Shown here: positions 7,901 through 14,030 of the stretch, piece after piece
Position numbering within the stretch: position 1 is the first letter of the stretch
How the letters are laid out: each line of letters starts with the position of its first letter
From: Candidatus Poseidoniaceae archaeon
GTDB lineage: Archaea; Thermoplasmatota; Poseidoniia; Poseidoniales; Poseidoniaceae
NCBI GenBank assembly: GCA_013330925.1
Contig: DUHJ01000159.1
Location: forward strand, 1-15,329
Direction of reading: 5' to 3'
Length of the DNA: 15,329 nucleotides
The notes under the pieces: generated by a model
What the model was told of the DNA's origin: nothing
The model's input: only the letters and a program-made list of their open reading frames with translations
The model's database searches: none
Program-made: the position numbers and the translations under genes

Positions 7901-9616
7901 GATCCGCTGGGTGCGTCCAAAGCCGGCGTCGAGGACCAGTTCCGCGCTGTCCCATTCGGTGTTGACGTCGACCAAGGTGGTCACGTTCAGCGGTTGACCG
8001 TAACTTTGCAGCGACGTGCGATCCAGGGCCGTGAACACGGTTTCCTCCATGCCCCAAGCAACGGCATCGAGGTCCGGCAAGGTCCATGCTTCACCCTTTG
8101 TTGTGCTCAGTACGACACGGCACTGCATCCAGGGGTGCAAGTCGAGGAATTCTTCCACAGACCGTTCACTGCCGGAAACGCTTGGTTCCGGAATGCTATG
8201 GTTGCCGATGGGGTGGTTGTAGCTGAAATTGCCGATCATCGGTTGCCAATCGATGCCGTTGAGCAACAGCGCATCCGGGGCGGTCCGGTACTGCAAGCCG
8301 AGGGAGGTTCCCGCAGGCGTGCTGCCGTCGAGGCGAATCCAGCGGAACATGGCATCGCCATGGGCGACGCTTCGGAGGTCGATTGGGGGTGACGTCAACG
8401 TTCCTGTGTGCTCGGCGGGGCTGACGTAACGGTTGGACGTGGAGCGGAGTTGCAACCAATTCCAGGACGGATTCCCGGCATCGCCTCCGATGACATAGGT
8501 GGCGTTGTTGTACTGCGTCCAGGCCATGCTGTGAACCGCGATGAGCAAGTTCCCCATGTTGCGCCACTCATCGGTGTCCGGTAACCAACCGTAGGTCCGG
8601 CGTTGTGCTCCCGTGCTCGAAGCGCCTCCAAACAGCACGATTTCGTCGTGGATGACGGTGGCCCCTGCCCCTGAAATGGCCACGCCCAAATCGGTGTGAT
8701 TGGACCACGTTCCATTGCTCATGTGCATGCGTTCGGTCGTGTTGGTCAAGTCCCAACTGGCGGTGGGTGGTCCACCACCTGACGATGTCGCCGTGGTCTT
8801 GTAGCCACCCATGACGTAGAGGTTGCCGCGGTAATGGGCGGCTGCAGGCAGGACACGTGGTGTCGTGAGGTTCCCTTGCGCGGTCCAGGTGTCGTTGTCG
8901 ATGTCGTAACTGGAACTGGTGTTCATCGCCATCACGTTCCCCGTCCGGTTCACACCACCGATCACGTACATGACGCCGTTGTGATGCGCATAGCCGGCTT
9001 TTCCAACGGCCCTGTCGCCGGGCATTGCGGTTCCAAGGCTCCAGGTGTCCGTCGTGAGGTTGTAGCGTTGCACCAAGCCTGAGGTAAACGAAGGGACCGA
9101 GGATTGGCTGTCTTCCATCGGAAGATCGCCCGCGAGCACCAAGGTGTCCCCCCAGCGGGCGCATCCTGCGAAGGATTGTGTGTTCGGCAGAGGATTGGAG
9201 GCCACGGTCCACGTGCCGTTGGTGACGTCGTAGATCTCGATCATGCTGGTCTCTTCCTCGTCGTTCCATTGGCTGGACGGATCGATGATGCCACCGACCA
9301 ACCACAATTCGTTCCGTTCTGGGATGGGGAACAAGCAAGCCGCCATGCGTGGAAACTGAGGTGTTCCTGCTGGCCCGGACCAGGCCACGGAGGGTCGGTC
9401 GATGACCACCTCGTTCCCGTCGCTGTCCCAACTGGTGCCGCTGAGGTTCCACCCAGTGCCGTTGAAATCAGCTTGCATGGCGCTTGCGGGCATGGTGAAG
9501 GGGGCGGGCGCCTCCAAGGCCGTTTCAACGCCTCCCGAGGTCGGCATCACCATCGCCCATGGCATCGTGAGGAAGAGACCGAGCACAACCAAGGCTTGGA
9601 GGGTGGTCTTCGACAT
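4988..9616 (-). CDS. Large secreted Kelch-repeat and CARDB membrane-anchored surface protein
   Basis: A 1542-residue type I surface protein. Residues 1-25 are a signal peptide (short basic start, LQALVVLGLFLTM core). Residues about 88-395 hold five to six Kelch repeats, seen as recurring LYVMGG / MYVIGG / LVLAGD strands and Y-D-x-x-x-x-T-W turns, forming a probable beta-propeller. A strand-rich TSPPIDLRS...WIRLDG domain follows (about 405-505), then a long run of Ig-like beta segments. A CARDB-like domain (about 1285-1386) ends in the typical VSELDEDDNLW strand. A single membrane helix at about 1397-1417 is followed by RRR, a Pro/Gly/Lys-rich linker, and a cytoplasmic tail ending in a Tyr/Gly/Trp-rich block (YEYTTEGTYY...RWKLRDDGAFERI). 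Many N-x-S/T sequons suggest N-glycosylation. Role inferred: adhesion or binding of polymers. It probably heads an operon with DUF2240. Confidence 0.85.
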   Translation of the reverse strand: MSKTTLQALVVLGLFLTMPWAMVMPTSGGVETALEAPAPFTMPASAMQADFNGTGWNLSGTSWDSDGNEVVIDRPSVAWSGPAGTPQFPRMAACLFPIPERNELWLVGGIIDPSSQWNDEEETSMIEIYDVTNGTWTVASNPLPNTQSFAGCARWGDTLVLAGDLPMEDSQSSVPSFTSGLVQRYNLTTDTWSLGTAMPGDRAVGKAGYAHHNGVMYVIGGVNRTGNVMAMNTSSSYDIDNDTWTAQGNLTTPRVLPAAAHYRGNLYVMGGYKTTATSSGGGPPTASWDLTNTTERMHMSNGTWSNHTDLGVAISGAGATVIHDEIVLFGGASSTGAQRRTYGWLPDTDEWRNMGNLLIAVHSMAWTQYNNATYVIGGDAGNPSWNWLQLRSTSNRYVSPAEHTGTLTSPPIDLRSVAHGDAMFRWIRLDGSTPAGTSLGLQYRTAPDALLLNGIDWQPMIGNFSYNHPIGNHSIPEPSVSGSERSVEEFLDLHPWMQCRVVLSTTKGEAWTLPDLDAVAWGMEETVFTALDRTSLQSYGQPLNVTTLVDVNTEWDSAELVLDAGFGRTQRIVAEENGGTWTLTSPMDALRVVNTANSSVHLVQQTPPELAWNLHLDQGVVNLNQMDMHLEIKADDGSLVFAAAPDNPTLTWTDDIEVTLDAITADGRDLMATSSVVVAADRVLTVDLSASFPSRNDGPADGAFQARMHLSVEDLAAGQLVPASTWFNMSTAWTDLSLASLAPLTMVLPSDASGPADLRIELRTEANATLLFENDGTAFVLDAQAPSLLGSSPNQAAYANQNAARNVILSFAEVGGFDPADVDFRVWVEARDDGQNGGQIDGLASLGEYVQVPATWSNTGTVWTANFTVDDSANDDHQAVRVLVLGSDLAGLPVANVAAESGHLNWTTRIPRTVDVLSINPSDGTLQHLEPGRPLQWQVSLTDGNGLEDVQELRIELGGDVNLGVRWDVISEQCQNLDGRTAVVACAASVSNDVMTVDLAFAPEWALVPGSLIEGAVRIVAKDIDGTNATELAGAWTFARELTFDGVNLSDLEGATQGPIDADSVLAVGEHLNLSATVNHSTSGVPYEGGLRIRWFGNVGAVRWDGGSTVLIQDGVLDTGIPAPTAGGRLMLARIEVWDPQDTVMLHQIVLSPMDVDATPPFLVAKSAEASWSRYHLDEVTVGVNVEEDTGWNGPINVTCQVTSTERSWPEVTQSVPPTGIFEDLTLFTAVFNFSNVGDPADLDPQASLSCWANGRDDAGRPLVGASDLTASDPWFVATLTDEGPDLELGDVTLNGDVDSEGANVLVAAPVIARSEAIDRPFVVEITLESDGEEAVVVRREISGLGADESELIRGNFNVPKGEWTLRVTVDANDEVSELDEDDNLWTYRGQNAGGGMGAAVVGGGGLAVLALAVVLLRRRGHTEDDLEAALPGPSGGPSKPKPKGPPGADRRVAGGPRAPPTKPASATVDLANAEAALAALTPVTEHVHEPASLLDAGAVVGDHTELPGGGDYEYTTEGTYYEGEGTGRWKLRDDGAFERIA

Positions 9617-9638
9617 TAACGTCGACTTTTGAGGGGGT

Positions 9639-9646
9639 CATTTAGG
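9639..9646. promoter_or_regulatory. Single AT-rich box shared by two divergent leaderless genes
   Basis: CATTTAGG on the plus strand (CCTAAATG on the minus strand) lies at the middle of the 52-bp spacer between the Kelch gene (ATG at 9616, minus) and the HEAT gene (ATG at 9669, plus). The box is about 26-27 nt from each start codon. It is the only AT-rich octamer at a suitable distance for either gene, so it may serve as TATA element in both directions. Inference from position and composition. Confidence 0.5.
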
Positions 9647-9668
9647 CATTCGCGGTGATTGGACGCGC

Positions 9669-10937
9669 ATGTTGATGAGGGGTGGCGTGGGTGCGGGGCC
9701 GAAGCCCATGGCCGAGTACATCGCCCGAGACCCTCGCACCGGCAAGCCCATCGAGATGACCACGGTTGTTCAGCGGGCGCAGGTCGAGGAGAACCATCGA
9801 GGCGCATGGTCACGTTTGACCCCCGCCCAGGTGCTTGAGCTGGCCACCGGGAGCGTCGATGCCCTCGATCTGATGCTCGACGGAGAGCGTCGTCATTTCA
9901 CGCGACTTGACGGCGTGGCAGGTTTGGTGATGGCCAAAGGGACCTACGCCGATGCGGCATACCACGCCCTCATCGACGCGTGCATGGACGACGATGCCAA
10001 GATCCGGCAAGCGGCTTTGCGGGCCATGCCCGAAGTTGCCCAGCAACGTTCGGACGAGCTGTTCGATCACCTGAGCGTGCTCATCGACGATCCCGAGGAC
10101 ATCGTCCAAGCCGCGGCCAGCGATGCCCTTCGAAGGATGGCGCCGGTGTTCCCATCCGGCGTTGAGGACAGCCTCGTCAACGCCCTCCGCTCCTCGGACT
10201 CTCGCTTGTCCAAAGCCGCTTGGGAAGGCCTCCGCGTCATGGGCGAATCCTGGCCATCTGTGGTCTGCGTTCACGTGGACAGCCTGTTGCTCGAGGATTC
10301 CGTCGACCTGCGGAAACAAGCCGCAAGGGTGCTTCAGCGGGTCGTGGCACGAGCGGGCCACCAGGGGTGGGATCTGGTCACATGGGCCCTCGCAGACGAC
10401 GAAGTTGTGGTCCGTCGGGAAGCGGCGAAGTGCCTGCCAAAGTTGGTGAATCCCGCGCCCAAGATGGCCGTCATTCTGGCCGAGAAAGTGCTCTACGACA
10501 CGGACGCCACGGTGAGAAACCGTGCTCTGAAGGTGCTCGAGCGGGTGGACCTCGGAGGCAGCCGAGCCAAATCCATCGTCCTCGCAGGCACACGGCACGA
10601 GATGGTCGACATCCGGCGTGCGTGCGTGGAAATGCTGCATCGCTTCATGGGTGAAGAGGACCAGCGCAGTTTTGCTCAGGACCGGCTCCAAATTGAGCAG
10701 GACCCTGGCATCCGTGCGCTCTTGATGGAGATGATCTTCGACCCGGAAATCGACGGCGACGAAGACCAAAAGAACCGCTTCTTGGCCCCGGCCGAACCCG
10801 TTCCTCAACTGGACCGGGAAGTGGCGCAAGCGATGGAGCAATCCATCGGTATGCTCGAACCTGAACCCGCGGAACGACCCCCGCCTGCATCGGTGGACGA
10901 GGCCGAACCCGTGGAAGACGGTGGCCAACACCGTTAA
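9669..10937 (+). CDS. HEAT-repeat protein (cytosolic scaffold, function unknown)
   Basis: A 422-residue soluble protein built mainly of HEAT/PBS-lyase-like alpha-helical repeats from about residue 97 to 355. Repeating helices with a conserved V/I-R-x-x-A-x-x-x-L pattern are visible, for example AKIRQAALRAM, VDLRKQAARVLQRV, VVVRREAAKCLPKL, ATVRNRALKVLERV and VDIRRACVEML. The C-terminal 50 residues are acidic and Pro-rich, probably disordered. There is no signal peptide or membrane helix. Such repeats form curved protein-binding surfaces; the partner is unknown. The ATG at 9669 fits the leaderless promoter spacing. An in-frame ATG at 9708 (residue 14, before AEYIARDPRTG) is an alternative start with a 40-nt leader. 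It diverges from the Kelch gene. The next plus-strand gene begins 38 bp after its stop. Confidence 0.8.
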   Translation: MLMRGGVGAGPKPMAEYIARDPRTGKPIEMTTVVQRAQVEENHRGAWSRLTPAQVLELATGSVDALDLMLDGERRHFTRLDGVAGLVMAKGTYADAAYHALIDACMDDDAKIRQAALRAMPEVAQQRSDELFDHLSVLIDDPEDIVQAAASDALRRMAPVFPSGVEDSLVNALRSSDSRLSKAAWEGLRVMGESWPSVVCVHVDSLLLEDSVDLRKQAARVLQRVVARAGHQGWDLVTWALADDEVVVRREAAKCLPKLVNPAPKMAVILAEKVLYDTDATVRNRALKVLERVDLGGSRAKSIVLAGTRHEMVDIRRACVEMLHRFMGEEDQRSFAQDRLQIEQDPGIRALLMEMIFDPEIDGDEDQKNRFLAPAEPVPQLDREVAQAMEQSIGMLEPEPAERPPPASVDEAEPVEDGGQHR

Positions 10938-10975
10938 AGGAGGCCCACCGGTCGCCCAAACGTTCAGGTGTAGTC

Positions 10976-11191
10976 ATGGATGACGTCACGTACGATGACA
11001 AGGCCGAGCAGTTCGAGCGCATGTGGGACGGTATAACCCCCAAGGGCATCAACCGAAACAAGGCCCTGAAATTCCGTCAGTACATCCTCGAGCACGTCCG
11101 CCAGACCAAGCGCCCCCTCACCCGTGAGAACGCGCGCAAGTACTGGATGGGCCAGCTCCAGCAGGAGATCAAGGACGCCGAGTCCTTCTGA
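10976..11191 (+). CDS. Small conserved-looking protein of unknown function (71 aa)
   Basis: A 71-residue, highly charged, probably all-helical protein with no membrane segment, cysteine or recognised motif. Visible features are an acidic N-terminus, a central RNKALKFRQYILEHVRQ amphipathic helix and a second helix containing ENARKYWMGQLQQEIK. I do not recognise the family. Codon use matches the neighbours. It lies between the HEAT gene (38 bp upstream) and the DEAD-box helicase (61 bp downstream), all on the plus strand. A weak AGGTG lies 6 nt before the ATG, and a GTTAAAGG element overlapping the HEAT stop (10933-10940) could act as a TATA box giving a leader of about 13 nt. The charge and position would suit a nucleic-acid-associated or adaptor role, but this is speculation. 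Confidence 0.65.
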   Translation: MDDVTYDDKAEQFERMWDGITPKGINRNKALKFRQYILEHVRQTKRPLTRENARKYWMGQLQQEIKDAESF

Positions 11192-11210
11192 GACGCGCGA
11201 GGGTCGCCGC

Positions 11211-11240
11211 CGTTCCGGTGGCCCGTAGAACCAAGGAACG
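11211..11240 (+). promoter_or_regulatory. Hairpin in the leader of the DEAD-box helicase, abutting its Shine-Dalgarno
   Basis: CGTTCCGGT (11211-11219) pairs with ACC (11230-11232) and GGAACG (11235-11240) around a two-base AA bulge, giving nine base pairs and a 10-nt loop. The 3' arm ends on the first base of the GGAGG ribosome binding site (11240-11244), which is 8 nt before the ATG at 11253. It may modulate access to the ribosome binding site. Function not shown by sequence alone. Confidence 0.4.
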
Positions 11241-11252
11241 GAGGCGAACACG

Positions 11253-12674
11253 ATGTTCACGACGACGCGATTCAACGCATGGGACCTTCCCGACACCGTC
11301 CAAGCCGCCATCGATGGCCTTGGGTGGGAGTTTGCCACCGAAGTTCAACGCGACACCATTCCTCTTGCTCGCCTTGGGCGTGACGTGATTGGGCAAGCCC
11401 GAACCGGGTCCGGAAAAACCGCGGCATTTGGCCTTCCGATGATCGAGCGTGCCACACCCGGTGCCGGTCTCCAAGCCTTGGTCCTCGCCCCCACCCGGGA
11501 ACTTGCGGTGCAGGTCGCCGAAGAGCTCGATTCCCTTCAGGGCAAAACGGGGCTTCGCATGCAAACCGTGTACGGTGGTACGGACATCGAAAAGCAAGCC
11601 AAGCAACTCGACGCTGGCGTTGACGTCATCGTCGGCACACCGGGCCGTGTCATGGACATGTCCGAACGTGGGCACATCGACTTGACCAAGCCGGGGATGT
11701 TCATCCTCGACGAAGCAGACCGCATGCTCGACATGGGTTTCTTCCCCGACATCCTTTGGGTGTTGGAGCGGATGACCGCCCGTGAGCAAACCCTGCTCTT
11801 CTCGGCCACCTTCCCTCAAGAGATCGTCAACGCCGCTTCCGAGTTCATGCGCGACCCTGAATTCGTGCAGGCCAACGAAGACGAAATCGATCTGCCGGAC
11901 GTGCGCATGCTGCTCGTCCACGTGGGTCGTTCCAACAAACTCTGGGCCACGGCCCGCGTGTTGGCCCACCTCGAAGAGGACGGTCAAGCCATCATCTTCG
12001 CTAACACGAAGCGCATGGTTGACCTTCTTGTGACCCGGCTCGCCAAGGCCAAATTCGACGTCGAAGGCCTCCACGGCGACCTCTCGCAAAACCAGCGTGA
12101 GCGCATCCTTGGTCGCTTCCGAGATGGCGACGTTCGCATCATCGTCGCGACCGACGTCGCTGCACGTGGCATTGACGTGGACACCGTGACGCGCGTGATC
12201 AACTACGACGTGCCCAACGACATGGACGCCTTCATTCACCGCATTGGACGCACGGGTCGCATCGGTCGATCCGGAGAGGCATGGACCTTGGTGGACCGTA
12301 CCTCCGGGCAACAGATGCAAAACATCGTGGCCACGTACGACCTTCCCGTCGAAGACGCGGACGCTCCGGACCTTCCCGAAGGCATGGAGCGCGACCCTGT
12401 TCAATTTCGAGAGGACCTTTCCGACGCCGCCGACCCCTTCGGCTTCGTCACCCTTCGGGTCAGCATCCCCTCCGCAGAAGGACTGTCCAAGGCCGCCCTC
12501 ACCGATTGGCTCGTGGCCACGTTGTCGTGTGACCCGCTGGCCGTCGGAAGCATCGTCCAAGCTGAGGCCCACCTCGACCTTGGCATGCACAGCAGCGTTG
12601 CGGCCAAGGCCATGAAGGCGCTCAGCAAGGAAGGCGTGGCGGGTTTGACCCGAACGGCTGAACTGGTGCTCTGA
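11253..12674 (+). CDS. DEAD-box ATP-dependent RNA helicase with DbpA-like C-terminal region
   Basis: A 473-residue DEAD-box RNA helicase that unwinds or remodels RNA using ATP. All core motifs are present in order: a Q-motif region (F7, then EVQRDTIP at 30-37), motif I ARTGSGKT (49-56), Ia PTRELA (80-85), GG (108-109), TPGR (129-132), II DEAD (153-156), III SAT (184-186), IV IIFANTK (247-253), V ATDVAARGID (299-308) and VI HRIGRTGR (329-336). After the helicase core, residues about 390-465 (FGFVTLRVSI, then SIVQAEAHLDLGMHSSVAAKAMKAL) resemble the DbpA-type RNA-binding domain that targets bacterial helicases to 23S rRNA. If this is correct, ribosome assembly or structured-RNA remodelling is likely. 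The start is supported by GGAGG 8 nt upstream. It ends three bases before the convergent archaeosortase gene. Confidence 0.95.
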   Translation: MFTTTRFNAWDLPDTVQAAIDGLGWEFATEVQRDTIPLARLGRDVIGQARTGSGKTAAFGLPMIERATPGAGLQALVLAPTRELAVQVAEELDSLQGKTGLRMQTVYGGTDIEKQAKQLDAGVDVIVGTPGRVMDMSERGHIDLTKPGMFILDEADRMLDMGFFPDILWVLERMTAREQTLLFSATFPQEIVNAASEFMRDPEFVQANEDEIDLPDVRMLLVHVGRSNKLWATARVLAHLEEDGQAIIFANTKRMVDLLVTRLAKAKFDVEGLHGDLSQNQRERILGRFRDGDVRIIVATDVAARGIDVDTVTRVINYDVPNDMDAFIHRIGRTGRIGRSGEAWTLVDRTSGQQMQNIVATYDLPVEDADAPDLPEGMERDPVQFREDLSDAADPFGFVTLRVSIPSAEGLSKAALTDWLVATLSCDPLAVGSIVQAEAHLDLGMHSSVAAKAMKALSKEGVAGLTRTAELVL

Positions 12675-12677
12675 GGT

Positions 12678-13703
12678 TCATTCCTCTTCACGTACGGCCT
12701 CACGCAAGGCCTGACGTTCGTCCTCATCGAGCATGCTTGGCCAGCGTCCGTCGGCGAGCGGTCGCTCGAAGATCAACGCACTTACCGCGAAACTGAGCAA
12801 GCCGAGGCTGGCCACCGACCACGCGCCGTCAATGGCATCGTTCCAGGTGTTTTCTGCGTCTGCACAACGTTGGCTGATCAGTTCGCTGAAGGCACACATT
12901 TCCGCGGTCGCACGTGCCTCAAGGGCGACCGGATCGTTGCGGACCATGTAGGTCGCCGTCAAGAAGAGGATCAAGGCCAACGCGACGCCCATCACGGGTT
13001 GCTTCCATGCAGGGCGATGCTCGGACCACGTCCAGGCCTTGCGGGGCGTGATGCGCCATCGGTCGCTGCCGGCCATGCTGCGGTCCTTCACCCGGCGAGG
13101 TCCCCCCACCCACGTGAACCATGCCAACCACAAGCCGATGAGGACCACAAGGAAGCCCCATTCGTACACGTTGCGGTGAAAGGCCCACATGTCGTTCAGG
13201 CACGCCGGATCGTTGGGTGCTTCCAAGCATCCACCAAGTGCGATGGGATAGAACGCGACCAAACGGGTGAGGTTGAGGATGAAAACCAACGCACATCCGA
13301 CGGCCACGGCGCGAAGCCGATCCCGCTGAGGCACGTCGTCGGTGATGAGGATGAGGGTGGAGAGGAAAATCATCTCGTGCACACCCGCGCATTCGTCTGA
13401 GACGTAGAGGCCGACGCTGTCGAAAGCACCAGGGAAACTGCTGTGATGGAAATCGATGCGCGTCGTCCAACCGTTGTGTTGGCTCAGGCTGACCGCGTCC
13501 GCGCCCCAAATCCACTCCGTGATGCCGTGCCACAACCACGCCTCCACCACCTGCAAGGGTGCCAGGGTGTCCGAAGGCTCGGTCAGGAACCAGTAGAACG
13601 CCTCGACAAGAAGCAAAGCGAGCGGATACTTGCCATACCGCAGGCCAAGCGCTGCCACCTCGGACCAGGACATGTCGTCCTCGGCCTTCGCCGTCGCTGC
13701 CAC
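12678..13703 (-). CDS. Exosortase/archaeosortase family protein-sorting transpeptidase
   Basis: A 341-residue polytopic membrane protein of the exosortase/archaeosortase family, which cleaves C-terminal sorting signals and transfers surface proteins to a lipid or other anchor outside the membrane. The catalytic triad is intact: Cys104 in SDECAGVHEM, Arg147 in FILNLTRLVAFYP, and His176 in DMWAFHRNVYEWGF. About six helices form the core. A C-terminal extension adds two more (about 236-253 and 294-313). Two cysteine pairs outside the active site (159/168 and 270/280) could form disulfides on the outer face. I chose the GTG at 13703 because an AT-rich box lies 26 nt upstream; the ATG at 13673 (331 residues) is the alternative. 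The subfamily is not identified. Its 3' end faces the helicase gene with a 3-bp gap, and it diverges from the TusA-ribA pair. Confidence 0.85.
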   Translation of the reverse strand: MAATAKAEDDMSWSEVAALGLRYGKYPLALLLVEAFYWFLTEPSDTLAPLQVVEAWLWHGITEWIWGADAVSLSQHNGWTTRIDFHHSSFPGAFDSVGLYVSDECAGVHEMIFLSTLILITDDVPQRDRLRAVAVGCALVFILNLTRLVAFYPIALGGCLEAPNDPACLNDMWAFHRNVYEWGFLVVLIGLWLAWFTWVGGPRRVKDRSMAGSDRWRITPRKAWTWSEHRPAWKQPVMGVALALILFLTATYMVRNDPVALEARATAEMCAFSELISQRCADAENTWNDAIDGAWSVASLGLLSFAVSALIFERPLADGRWPSMLDEDERQALREAVREEE

Positions 13704-13724
13704 AGCCCCACCTTTCGCTGCTGC

Positions 13725-13732
13725 CTCATAGG
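13725..13732 (-). promoter_or_regulatory. Probable TATA box of the archaeosortase gene
   Basis: CCTATGAG on the minus strand has its TA step 26 nt before the GTG at 13703, consistent with a leaderless transcript, and resembles the octamers before the RND, Kelch and last genes. Read on the plus strand (CTCATAGG), it could also drive the TusA-like gene with a leader of about 24 nt to the ATG at 13779. Confidence 0.45.
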
Positions 13733-13778
13733 GGCGTCGGTCGCAATGCTTCAAGGCACCCCGGCCCTCCGGTCCACC

Positions 13779-14030
13779 ATGGAAGGCGGGGTGCAAGCGC
13801 TCGCCCCCAGCCACCGTCTGGACGTCAGAGGTTACCGGTGCCCGATCCCGGTGGGCGAGACCCGTCAGGCCTTGGCTGACTTGGAGCCGGGCAACGTTTT
13901 GGAAGTCAGGTTCGACGACCCTGAGGCGTTGGAAGACCTTCCTCCAATGCTGGCTCGACACGGCCACCGCATGCTTTCGGTGGAAGAGGTTGCAGGTGAC
14001 TGGCGCATGTGCATCGAGGTGGTCAAGTGA
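13779..14030 (+). CDS. TusA/SirA-like sulfurtransferase family protein
   Basis: An 83-residue TusA-like (SirA/YedF-type) protein. The family signature HRLDVRGYRCPIPVGETRQAL (given here in two parts: HRLDVRGYR at 12-20 and CPIPVGETRQAL at 21-32) carries the C-P-x-P motif with the persulfide-accepting Cys21. It is followed by the expected LEPGNVLEVRFDDPEALEDL strand-helix and a C-terminal strand. TusA proteins pass sulfur to tRNA thiolation or cofactor synthesis, but many paralogues have other or unknown roles, so the substrate is open. The start is uncertain: ATG 13779 gives a family-typical length, while ATG 13746 would add 11 residues. Its stop codon overlaps the ribA start by 4 bases, so the two are translationally coupled. 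Confidence 0.8.
   Translation: MEGGVQALAPSHRLDVRGYRCPIPVGETRQALADLEPGNVLEVRFDDPEALEDLPPMLARHGHRMLSVEEVAGDWRMCIEVVK
14016..14022 (+). promoter_or_regulatory. Shine-Dalgarno of ribA inside the TusA-like gene
   Basis: GAGGTGG ends 4 nt before the GTG at 14027 (GAGGT is 6 nt away). Together with the GTGA overlap between the upstream stop and this start, it supports the GTG rather than the ATG at 14009 as the ribA initiation codon. Confidence 0.55.

Noticed and set aside
9810..10931. A 373-codon open frame antisense to the HEAT-repeat gene
   Set aside because: It is a shadow of a supported gene, with no motifs or start signal.
11169..12590. A 473-codon open frame antisense to the helicase
   Set aside because: The sense strand carries all DEAD-box motifs; the antisense product is low-complexity and unlike any family.
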